Part shown: piece after piece, positions 47,712 through 58,130 of the stretch | How positions within the stretch are numbered: the stretch's first letter is position 1 | How the letters are laid out: each line of letters begins with the position of its first letter | Origin: Siphonodentalium dalli | Taxonomy: Eukaryota; Mollusca; Scaphopoda; Gadilida; Siphonodentaliidae | Direction of reading: 5' to 3' | NCBI GenBank assembly: GCA_032622095.1 | Contig: CP136066.1 | Coordinates: 65,192,609 to 65,256,608, forward strand | DNA: 64,000 nucleotides | Translations under genes and position numbers: made by a program | The notes under the pieces: model-generated | Database searches by the model: none | Seen by the model: the letters and a program-made list of their open reading frames with translations, nothing else | Told to the model about the DNA's origin: nothing

Positions 47712-48633
47712 ACCAATGTGGACCATGACCTAAGCCGAAGCCACATGTCGATACGGTGTCCCCTAGCACCACCATACAGGCCTAAAAACCACTCCTCGCG
47801 CGACGCACCTCATGCAAACAGGGTGCCACATAAGAGGAGTCTTACCTCTCACAGTGGGGCGGGGGACATATTCTGCCACGTGTTCACATGGGATATTCCT
47901 TATACCCTCACTTCGCAACTATATATGGAGATCTGACAGCACCCATCATGTGCATGTGACGCTGCTCCGACAGATATGTATCATTTTTGTTTGTTATTCC
48001 ATGCTGATACACTACCGTTCTTTGAGAATGGACACACGCTGAGCGATGGCTCAAAGGCAACAATTATGCAACACGGCCCTGAACGTCGGAGCTTCCTGAT
48101 GGGCAATTCATCTGATGATCTCTGTATGAATCCTCCGGGTTCTATGCGCAGGTATGATACAAGTACACATTTTATTTGCAATTAAGAGTATCAGGCTATA
48201 GTCTGCAAAGATAGAAAATATGTAATAAATCGCTCGTTGAAAATAATACTTCAGTATCGAGTTCGCATTTCAATTAGGAGCAACGACTTCAAACACTAAA
48301 ACGGTGGCCCATAAAACCTCGAGTAATCTATATTACCGATGAATATGAGACATAAAGACATCCATGAACATTTATTATCGTAGGATTAGCCGATATCCGA
48401 TTCTCTTTTCTGTAATCGGGTGTATTTGATACGATCGGTGACGTTTTATGGCAATCGAAGTTATGAATCTGTAATCCAACTGCTCATTGCGTCGAGTGTG
48501 TGATAAATTTATGACTACATAGATCGAGTTTCAATTAATAATAAAAAATCCACTCTCCTTCAGGATTTTCACCTGCCTCCCATGCACGAATCATACAATC
48601 CCCGTATAATACGGCATTCCCATTCTTACTTAT

Positions 48634-51612
48634 CACTGTAAATAAAAGTGTTCAAATTTGAACGCCAAAAATGCAACAGATAATGAACACTGTTCAGTGT
48701 TCAATTTAGAACAGATGTGTTCAATTACTCTGAACGGTCCCCGGTGTTCAGATTTGAACGCATGTGTTCAATGAATTGCATGGATGTGTTCAATTTATGA
48801 ATGCATATAAGCGTTCAGTTTTGAACACATCATGTTCAGATTTTGAACATGAGTGTTCGAAATATGTGAACGCTTGATGTGTTCCGAACACTGCAACAGC
48901 TTTTGAACACTTATATGTGTTCAAACAACAAAATCTGAACACACGTGTTCACAAAAGAACTAAATTTAAATACTAGCATTCTTCATATACACGAACAAAA
49001 AGGCTTCGCAAACGCGAGATCAAATTCAATATAAAATGGGTGAGAAATTGTGAACATTCTGTAGTCACACTTTAACAGTCTTAGTGCCATTCTTCTCCTG
49101 TGTACATATAATAGAAATTAACTGGCCCAATACTTTTGTGGTTATTTATGTATGATTACTGAGAACAAGCTGAAGCTATCGCTAATAATTTAAATATAAT
49201 GCAACTATTCCATACAGAAGCATGTATATTTTATGAAATGCTGATGTAATTGTTTGGGGAATAAGGTCATTCAACCTAATTAAAATGTGAGTATTATATA
49301 GGTAAATAACATTTAATAAGACTGATAAGCTGATGAATCAATGGCACAACAGTCTATACGTTTACTTTAATAATCCGTATCCAAAAACATCCATGCCGTG
49401 TTGGTCAGCATTGGCAACAGTATTAATTTCGCACGAAATCCAGTTGGCCGAATGAACATCCTGAACGTCTGGAATATCCTTCAACCACTGAATTAATAAC
49501 AAACTGTCAACCTTACATCTCGGACAGTGCATCACAGTTACCATGTTTTAGGTAAGGCTAGACGTGAGGTTTATCATCTTAGGTCCAATTCTTTGAACTA
49601 TCGGAATTAGTCACACACATTAGTCCACAAATCTTTTAACATTGAATGTGCGATGTATTTCTGTGCCGGTTCCTGTTGAACTTTCTCAATTTTTGGCACC
49701 AGCTGACACCATGCAGTAATGGCTTAACAGTCACTAGAATTTGATGACGGTGCTAGCTAATATAGCAATAGACATTTCTACGGTAACATAATTTCTGGTA
49801 GTTCAGCTACACCCAACGTGAGTAGTTTGTAGTATCCGTATATGTTGTGCCCAAAGTTTCCGCAGATATTCGATCGATGCTCTATATGCAGCTCCTGAAA
49901 GAAAGAATAATTTAGTATATTAGAATATTAGTTTTCCAATTCGTGATGCTATTAGGATGCGATCTTACCACCCAGCACTTTTTTCCGAGTTTCCCGGCTT
50001 TACAATCATATTATGATATCCTGATATTAATACCGTACCAATTCAAAGACACCAGTCAACACCGCTTCCGAAATTATAAAACATTATTTCTTTCAGTGTT
50101 TGGCCACACGGTAACATCACCAATTAAAACGGTGGAACACCACACGTTAACTAGTTTAGAAAATGTATTGGGCTATTTAGCAATGATCCATGTACGAATA
50201 ACCGGCACATCAATATATTTTTATTGGAGATCTACTAATAAAATCAATTTAATATATAATATGTGACACCAAAGATTCCCCAATGACCTCACGTGTTTTT
50301 GTTTTGTTTTTGCGAGAAAATTAACCGTGAGAATGCTTATGACAAAGTTCACAGAAGTTTTAAACAGTACCTGCATGGATGAGACACTCACTTATTATCA
50401 AATAATTAACCGATATCAGCATATTCCCCACTAATATCTGGACGGAATATCAAACAAAAAATTAGAACAATTTCAACCACAATTGGGTGCGAAATTTCCA
50501 ACTAATGTCCTCAACTGAATTGTAATTTTTTTAACTTTGCATGTTTTTAGATAAATATATACATAAACACATATGCTGATAATTATGATCATGATACATT
50601 GGATTACATATACCGGTACTTACCATGCGTAGTGCAGGCTGTATTGATAAACTTGACCTTGTCTCTTGTCAGTAAAGACCCTATAAATACCAACTATGTT
50701 TCGAACCTTTAATCTAACGCCAAAGAATGGCGAAACTGACTTGAGTCCATCAATGTGAAGGCTTTATCCATCCATATACATTAAACTACACAGATATTCA
50801 AACCGAAATTAATTAATGCCAGTTGCGTGGAACGATATCATGTTTCAAAAGACGACGCTACATGCTATTTTGTTAAGAGAACTCAATGCAGACAGTCCAG
50901 TGGGATCGCATGCCATTAGTTAAGCGTGAATGATTAATGACCATGCCCGTGGTCTCACCTTGAACACATATGTTCAAGAAAAGCGAACACGGACTGAACG
51001 GCAGTGTTCAATACTGAAATTAGTGTAAAACAAAATAGCGTGGGATCGTATTATATCGTGATTTTCTACACAAGTGATGAACCGGCAACATAAAAATATC
51101 GGTATCGATCAATATATGAACACTATATATATTCACGGATATGTGGTACTGATTTGACTGAATGGGACAATTTCCATTTGGGGAGGGGTGTAATTTTATA
51201 TATGGGATTTGCAATTTACAACTACCCCGCCCCTTCTCCCGTGTCGCCACCACGTCCCTGATATGTTTTCTACCGATCTGGAAAATGCTCAAAACAAAAC
51301 AAAACAAAACTCATCGTGAAGCAAAATAGACCAGCGCATCCGCATTTAGTTTCACAATTGTTCAAAATAGAAGTCACAAGACATCATTTTCACAAACGAA
51401 TATTCATTAATCCCGTAAACATATGCGATATATATATTATGAAGTAACTAAGTATACTAACACAAGCGGATCGACGTCCATGCAGTTTTGAACACTACCG
51501 TTAATAAATGAGTTTTCTGAACATATACGTTCAAAATTGAACACTTACTGTTCAGTAACTGAACACATCTGGGACTGAACGCGTTCAAGTCTGAACACTC
51601 TTATTTGCAGTG
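48634..51612. mobile_element. CMC/EnSpm-like DNA transposon, 2,979 bp, with subterminal GTTC/GAAC arrays
   Basis: Left end CACTGTAAATAAAAGTGTTC and right end, in reverse complement, CACTGCAAATAAGAGTGTTC. The inverted repeats match at 28 of 32 positions and all four differences are transitions. A 3-bp target duplication TAT lies on both sides (48631-48633 and 51613-51615). Next to the left end, about 24 GTTC/GAAC cores, often as TGTTCA or TGAACA, fall within 330 bp (48648-48960). On the right, about 15 lie between 50960 and 51605. CACT-type ends, 3-bp duplications and subterminal repeat arrays are the plan of the CACTA/EnSpm group. The 2-kb interior has only frames of at most 107 codons (49943-50266 plus; 51020-51307 minus; 49362-49544 minus with a Cys-x2-Cys), none recognisable as transposase, so the copy is non-autonomous or decayed. 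Confidence 0.8.
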
Positions 51613-51615
51613 TAT

Positions 51616-52228
51616 ATATATAATGAACGTCAATTTTTAAGTTAGCATTTCAGACCATCACAATGGTCCATCTGGACGAAAGAACTTCCACTACTTGCGG
51701 CACATTTTCCTATAATTGTGACTTTGTGAGGCATACATTCTGACCTAGGTCCGGGCTCGACGTTGTTCAAATTGACGTGGAGAGGACGTCTTTCAAATTT
51801 TCCATAAGTGAAGCTGTATATCTTCAAACTAGTGCATGTATGGAACGACGTATAGACATCTTACGTGTAACTATATATGCAAGTGTTTGTATTATTTTTC
51901 GCGAATATATACGCAACTAAATTTTGCTCCTTTCATTCAAATCGACATTCTTTGCGATTTAAAAGTAAATAATGTTTTCCTTTCAAAGTGGATCTATTTG
52001 AACTGATGAACAAATTAATGTACTATATATATTGCATTATTAGCTTTGAAGTTGATGGTTGCCGTTCTGGTTCAACTGTAGGTCGATTTAAATAAGTTCT
52101 ACACACATTTTTTTGGCTCAAATCATGAGGGTAGTATCATATTTGAGGAAGGTATGCCAGGATGGGTGCCTTTCAAAACTGCCTATATTGTTGAGCGTAT
52201 ATATTGATCATAAGTGAAGTTATTAATG
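51616..52228. other. intergenic, nothing recognised
   Basis: Unique AT-rich sequence directly right of the transposon. Confidence 0.45.
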
Positions 52229-52322
52229 TAGAGTTATCCAAGTCCTATTGCATTTATGGGACCGTATACGGTAAGTGTAGAGTTATCCAAGTCCTATTGC
52301 ATTTATGGGACCGTACGGTAAG
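52229..52322. repeat. 46-48 bp tandem duplication
   Basis: Two near-identical units containing 'GTAGAGTTATCCAAGTCC' and 'TTTATGGGACCGTA'. The first has two extra bases (TACGG against CGG region). Confidence 0.9.
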
Positions 52323-52447
52323 AACGTATGTTCCTATGTATGTCTAAGGTAGCTGCCCGCATTGAATTGCGAATAAGAGTCTAAAATAAAACTAACTGGT
52401 TTCTTGCTCATAAAACTGAGCTCAAACTAAAATAAAAAAAACTATAA

Positions 52448-52560
52448 TCTATATATATAAAAGAGTATAGTGTCTGCCTCTCTGTCCGGATTTTTTCCCC
52501 AGACCCCTCGGCCGATTTCAACAATATTTGGTGTGGTGACTCGGGGTACCATGGCTGACG
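52448..52560 (+). mobile_element. Helitron/Helentron-like 5' terminal segment
   Basis: Starts TCTATATATATAAAAGAGTA, followed by 'GTCTGCCTCTCTGTCCGG', 'CCCCTCGGCCGATTTCAACA' and 'ATATTTGGTG'. This order (TATA-rich start with AAAAGAG, TCTGTCYG run, CCGATTTCAAC..TTTGG) is one I associate with the 5' ends of invertebrate Helentron-type elements. No Rep-helicase frame is nearby and the 3' end was not located, so it is a short non-autonomous copy or fragment. Confidence 0.5.
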
Positions 52561-53277
52561 ATTTAACGGCGTTAGTTATAAATTTTGATTAAACACAATT
52601 TTATTTTTTTTAAATGTTAAATTTAAAACAAAATAATTTAAACAAGATAATAATTTTATTTTTAACGAAAATGTTAAAAACGATCAAACTATGCGAAGGA
52701 AAAACTGAAGGTTATCAAAAACTGATTTTCCGATATAATATAGGCATCATTAGGCAATCAGATTATATTACTTATGTATTTGGAGAGTGAATTCATTAAT
52801 CACCCAGTTTGTAAAACATATTCAATCGCATTTATCACTGCTTTATTACCTGTGCTTAATTAATCAACAATGGAAGAACAAAATTGATATGAGTTGATGC
52901 TGGTGATCAACTTGCTAGCGGCCTAATCGGGTATTGTTTAGATATTATATGAGGCTATTTGAATCCGGTACAATTATCTACATTGTACTGAAAGCTTTGT
53001 AATGTTTGCTGACATATTTTATTATATTTTTTTTGTATGTAAGATGGCCAGGTAGACTGAGGAGAATCTTCTTCAAAATGTACGAGCTAAATAATTAGGG
53101 GCGATATAGTGATTAACACATGAGCTTGCTAACTTTGGGCGATGTCCAAGAATAAAGTGTAAACAAACGTTTGAGGTGGTGGGTTCCTGAAATTGCCAGA
53201 TGAAAAAACGTCATACCTTACTGTTCTTTTAGCCACACACCCTCTCAATGAATATAACATAACTTCGAGTTATCTCA
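52561..53277. other. AT-rich region, possibly the body of the Helentron-like element
   Basis: Very AT-rich to 52720, then unique sequence. No open frame of 60 codons. Confidence 0.35.
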
Positions 53278-53641
53278 GTCTGTTCTCTCGTAAATAAGCT
53301 AATATATATAACTTATTTAAATCACAAGAAATAAGCCCATAAGGGATTATATGAATCTGAATTAAGCTCTATATGAAACTAAATAGGACACGATCAAAAC
53401 AGTCGTATATGAGCTTATTTCAATTCGAAATAAGCTCATATAGGCACTATTCACTCTACATTTTCATAGACACGACGTACCATATGACCGCTCTTTATAA
53501 CGTGGGTTCACTGCGGCCCGCGCCATTCAATAAAATAACGGGATTTAGTCCTATACGAGCTTATCATAGAAGCAAATAAGTTCCATATGAACCGATGCGA
53601 ATATTTAGACCCTTTGTGAACCTATTTTTATGAGGATATGT
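53278..53641. repeat. dispersed repeat family R, AATAAGC subfamily (complete copy)
   Basis: From 'CTGTTCTCTCGTAAATAAGC' to 'TGAACCTATTTTTATGAGGA'. Contains a perfect 16-bp-arm palindrome TATATGAGCTTATTTC / GAAATAAGCTCATATA with a 5-nt loop (53406-53442), and the core 'TTCACTGCGGCCCGCGCC'. A useful reference copy. Confidence 0.8.
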
Positions 53642-54675
53642 TAGTTATATCCCTTTGAATTGCACGGTTAAGGAAATATGTCAAGTTTACAACACAGGCA
53701 AATACATGACATCTATTCTTACGGATATATTGCTGTGATACATTTATTTGAGGGCTAACGGCTAACTACTTGCGCGTAGAGGTCCATGCATATGTATAGT
53801 CACTTCCGTCTACATGTACTGAACTACTCAGTAAGCATGCACTTGTGCAGGTCTGATGCTATTAGTTGGACATTTTATAGCTAAACGCGTTCTGTTTGAT
53901 ATACGTCACCACGTATAGTTGTTAGCAAATTGACTTGAAAGAGCCGTTTGTTGTAATTATTACAAGATATGCATGTTACCCGGGGCGGTTTAACACCGAA
54001 GGCTATCTCATGCAACATGCTCGCCACATTTCGTGGCTAATTCAGACACCACCACTAATTACTTTATCTATTTGTTTTCCACGTTGCACAAAGCCTCCGC
54101 GCCGTCTCATTTTTTATTCCCCGAGGTACTTGTTTCTAATTGTCAATTCTCATTGAAAACAGTAGAAAGGACTCCCAGCAATCTGGCGCGCGATATATCC
54201 AAAGAGATCCACGTATACTTATTGGCATATCTCAGACGGTACTCCATCCTCTTACGCCAGAGATTCAATGATAACTATTCTAATTGAATTAATGTTTTTT
54301 TGTTTCCGGATACATCGTACTTCGTGATTGTATATTGTTCTTGGCCGCGGTTTCGGTAACTCGATATACATATAACACGAAAATAAAGCATATCTCGAAT
54401 ATATAGGTATAATTGCTGAATGATTGACCAAAATTATTTCACGTACATGCACCCTTCCGACAGACATCATATAGCCGATGATCCATCTGGATTTCTGGTT
54501 ACATATCTTAATGATAAAGTTACCACAATCTGCCAGATGATCTGAAACACCGCCGATGACTTCATCAAGTAAAGATACATGTGTATTACTCTTCCACATA
54601 TCATCCATAAGATCACATCGCACCAGGCACTTGAAGGAAATTGTGTCTACAAGGGACCTGATGCGGATTTCTTGT
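53642..54675. other. intergenic, nothing recognised
   Basis: A 158-codon minus-strand frame (54252-54728) runs into the MITE fragment that follows. It has no domain; its left part is overlapped by plus frames of similar quality. Confidence 0.35.
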
Positions 54676-54786
54676 AGACAATGTTTTAGATATGTATATA
54701 AGTATAGTTGAAAATGATATGTGTACACTATATGTACACTATATGCACAGTATTTATCTAATACTTAGTATCGCAATATTTTGTGG
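54676..54786. repeat. fragment of the CAGTACCAGTC MITE
   Basis: 'GACAATGTTTTAGATATGTA' and the repeated 'TGTACACTATA' match the interior of the copies at 7761-8263 and 56351-56860. It ends near 'ATCGCAATATTTTGTG' without terminal repeats. Confidence 0.65.
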
Positions 54787-54858
54787 GTTTTAACACGTTT
54801 TGAATTTTTGTCAGCCGAGAAATTCTTCCACTGTCCGTCTCTTATAAAGAGTGTCAAT

Positions 54859-55150
54859 GATTCCGTCAACCAATAGCGATAGATAATAAAGAGCGTTCCT
54901 GATTCCGTCAACCAATAGTGGTAGATAATAAAGAGCGTTCATGATTTCGTCGACCGATAGCGATAGATAATAAAGAGCGTTCATGATTCCGTCAACCAAT
55001 AGCGATATATAATAAAGAGCGTTCACGATTCCGTCAACCAATAGTGGTAGGTAATAAAGAGCGTCCACGGTTCTGTCAACCAATAGCGACACATAATAAA
55101 GAGCGTTACGATTCCGTCAACCAATAGCGATAGATAATAAAGAGCCTTCT
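54859..55150. repeat. 42-bp minisatellite, seven units
   Basis: Units contain 'GATTCCGTCAACCAATAGCG' and 'ATAATAAAGAGCGTT'. Since 42 is a multiple of three, the minus strand reads as a run of a 14-residue repeat (Leu-Leu-Val-Asp-Gly-Ile..Ala-Leu-Tyr-Tyr). One unit is shortened and breaks the frame. Probably non-coding. Confidence 0.9.
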
Positions 55151-55315
55151 TGTAGACACGATACGAGTCTGTTATGGACACGGTCTTTGTTTGTTGTAGA
55201 CACGGTACGGGTTTGTTGCTGACAACGGTCCCATTCTCTTGCAGATACGGTACGGCCGTACGGGTCTGTTGTGGACACGCTCCTTGTGTCTTGTTTTGAT
55301 ACGGCACTGGTCTCT
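55151..55315. repeat. second, degenerate minisatellite with ~22-25 bp units
   Basis: Variants of 'GTAGACACGGTACGGGTTTG' follow directly after the 42-bp array, about seven times. Confidence 0.7.
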
Positions 55316-55594
55316 GGTTTATTTTAGGCACGTTGCTGGCTTCTTCCGGTGCTGTTCTCTCAGCGTGATAGTTCCCTTAGCAATATAAATTGGAGATGTA
55401 TTAAACGGGCCCATGCAGGTAGCAACACCCATGATACTTTATCTGACAAAAGCGAGAATAGTATTGCACCAGTACCCCCCAGTTATATAGGGAATACTGA
55501 TGTAGGAAGTGCCAAGATTGTGGACGATATATCAGATTACCAGCGAACGTGTATGATGACGTACGACCGCGCAACATCGCTGCCAACTTTTGAC

Positions 55595-55740
55595 CGTTAA
55601 ACATACGGTCAGGCCGTAGCATGTTCCACGGTATTAAACCGTTTAAGTAACTGGCAGACCGTAACCAGTAACTGTCAGACCGTTGTATTTTTTACGGTTC
55701 AACACCGTTTAATTAATATCAAGACCGTAACTAATAAAGG
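55595..55740. repeat. cluster of ACCGT/ACGGT words (left)
   Basis: At least nine ACCGT or ACGGT words in 145 bp, in both orientations ('CAGACCGTAACCAGTAACTG', 'CGGTTCAACACCGTTTAA'). A matching cluster occurs at 58045-58130. Confidence 0.6.
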
Positions 55741-55852
55741 TCAGACCAATGGTATTTTTCATGGGTCAACACCATTTTTTTGCTCTTAATTTGCTAATTT
55801 ACCATAGAATTAGCCAGGTTCTCCTGGTGACAATATGATTTCCCGGTAGGCA

Positions 55853-56350
55853 TTACGATTCATATGTTTTTGAATGGTCGAAACTAGTATTATTCGTAAC
55901 TGAAAAATACATCTTAGTTCTTATGTTACGATCATAGTTTTGATGAAATGTAAATCCCCAATGCAAAATGTGATAGACAATATATATAGTTATGAAACTT
56001 TGCAGTTTGCAGAGGATCAAGCTTGTTATCTGCCTCGTAGAATTTAATCCAGGAAAAGGCTGCACACGCGTAATGTGTTCGCCTTTCACTAACCACTGTA
56101 TAAATATGGCTCTAAATAAAAAAACGACACTAGTAATAGCTGATAGGCCAACCCATCACTATTCAGTTATGAGTAATACTAATTTCGACCATTCTAAAAC
56201 ATGAATCGGCATGCTGTTTTAAGCCACACAAAGAACAAAGCTACATGTTTCACAGTTAAAACTCAAATTTATGTACATGTAAAAGTAAAATAACTTAATG
56301 GCACTTGTAAACACAGTTTTTGTTTTAACAGGTGAATCAGTACATCATGA
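55853..56350. other. intergenic, nothing recognised
   Basis: Opposing frames of 70-78 codons; nothing recognisable. Confidence 0.4.
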
Positions 56351-56860
56351 CAGTACCGGTCAGAAGACGTGCATGGTATTTTTAGGCGCACCTTTATTGC
56401 GATATTGAGCGTGCTTAATTTAGAAAAAGGCGTGATTATAGCACTATACCAAAAATCTGTCGCGCTTATTATTGCAATATTGAACACAAAATATTGCGAT
56501 ACTAAGCGCGCTAAATTTCATACAGACCCGATAGTGTTATATTTATACTAGATAAATACTGTGCATATAGTGTACATATAGTGTACATATATCATTTAGA
56601 ACTATAATTAGATACATATCTAAAACATTGTCTTTATCTATACAATAAACAATATAGAAGAAGTAATAATGTGATTTAAATTTCACAATTTTGAGCGCAA
56701 GATGTCGCAATATTAAGCACAAAATATTGAGATATTAAGCGCAAATTATTGCAATAATATCACAAGCGACATGCTTGTAAGCGTTTCCACTTGCAATATT
56801 ATTGCGATATTGGGCGCGAAAATAGCGCGCTTAATAGACCATTTCTTTTGACTGGTACTG
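56351..56860. mobile_element. CAGTACCAGTC MITE (copy 2, complete, inverted)
   Basis: A 510-bp counterpart of 7761-8263 in opposite orientation. Starts CAGTACCGGTCAGAAGAC and ends CTTTTGACTGGTACTG, followed by TA. The left flank is GA, a decayed TA. Internal 'GTGTACATATAGTGTACATA' and TATTGCGATATT words are conserved. Confidence 0.75.
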
Positions 56861-57441
56861 TATATCAATAACAGCTAGTTGGGATTGGAAACTTCAAGAC
56901 AACAGCAGATCCCATAATAACTGTGCGCAATGACTTTGCGACAATGTTCTCCTGTAGTCGCACATTTTCCATGAAATTTTAAAGCATGATGCATCAAACT
57001 ATACTGGTATCACAACACTTAGTATCAATATCAGTGAGTCAGCCAAAGATAGTTTGATAAGAACATCCAACCAATAGTGCACTCCCGGTAAATTGTCGTA
57101 ATAACTTGAGGATAACATGGCGAATGATGACAATGTCTCATATCCACACGTTTCAATGCAAATTGATGAACACGGGATGAATTGGTCCGTGTAATTGTAA
57201 AGTTGCGATTGTAGATATGTGATCATCCATCAATGCGCGGCGTCAGTTCATTGTTTACGGTGTTGTTGTTGACATTGAAGCTCTTGTGAATTACACTGGT
57301 GCGTACAGTACATGTACATGTTTATCTTGTAAATGTACATGCATGTGCATTGAAACAATCAGATTCAGAACACTGTCAACTGGGTTGTCAACATTATAAT
57401 AGTAATAGCTGCTCGTTGAGTCGTTGTTGTTATTATTGTCA

Positions 57442-57624
57442 CTATTGGTTGCCATCGAAGCTCGTGTTAATTGTACATGTATCCTCTTGTGTCAGTAATG
57501 TGCCAGTCACAACACTGTCAATTTCAACATCAGCACTGAGTCGAATGATGTCAGAACCCGGATCATGCCATGATTGAATTTGGCATGAATCGCTACTCTC
57601 GAATTTAGTGGAAATTGTCAATGA
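57442..57624 (-). other. 60-codon open frame ending in TAG, possible exon, doubtful
   Basis: Minus-strand frame without ATG. Its composition is protein-like, with an acidic, Ser/Thr-rich middle (Asp-Val-Glu-Ile-Asp-Ser) and a TAG stop. Parts of the sequence are imperfect duplicates of 57240-57310, so it may only be a degenerate repeat. No convincing acceptor was found. Confidence 0.12.
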
Positions 57625-58044
57625 TTAAGCCGGTTTTCGCAGAATTGAAACTTGTCCGGTTATCAAATCAGACCGTCTTAACAACTGTCCACAATCGAAA
57701 AGATAACAGTTTCCCTAAAAACAATAGTTTGCGATCAAATACGCAACGCCAACGATAACTGGCGAATAAATGATGTGAGTGCTAAAGCGGGAACTTAAAC
57801 CCGGAATGAGAATAACGTACTCATGAATATACGTATCGACCCGCATAACATAGAATGCATGCCGGATTAATAATACATATTAAATATCAACAGAGTAAGA
57901 TTCAGTCATACTGTATGGAGTCATTACCGTATATAATATGGTCGCCGATAAATATACTATTGAATTTTGACGGCATGACCTTGAATCACGAAAATATTTA
58001 ATTTAGACAATTTTCATAATTAAAATAATAAAAATAATGTTAAA

Positions 58045-58130
58045 AACCGTCAAACTGATAAAACGGTATGGGACCGTCGATTATGACGGCCCGAAACCGT
58101 CGAACCGACAGTATTTTCTAACAGTATAAT
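58045..58130. repeat. cluster of ACCGT/ACGGT words (right)
   Basis: 'AAACCGTCAAACTG', 'GGGACCGTCG' and 'GAAACCGTCGAACCGACAGT', closing with 'ATTTTCTAACAGTA'. Together with 55595-55740 it may bound a roughly 2.5-kb element. Confidence 0.5.

Noticed and set aside
47715-47900. Exon with a donor-like AG|GTAAGA on the minus strand
   Set aside because: The open frame before the donor is only about 25 codons and no acceptor or partner exon was found.
54811-55331. Repeat proteins encoded by the minisatellites
   Set aside because: Open frames follow from a 42-bp period; one unit breaks the frame and there is no start context or flanking exon.
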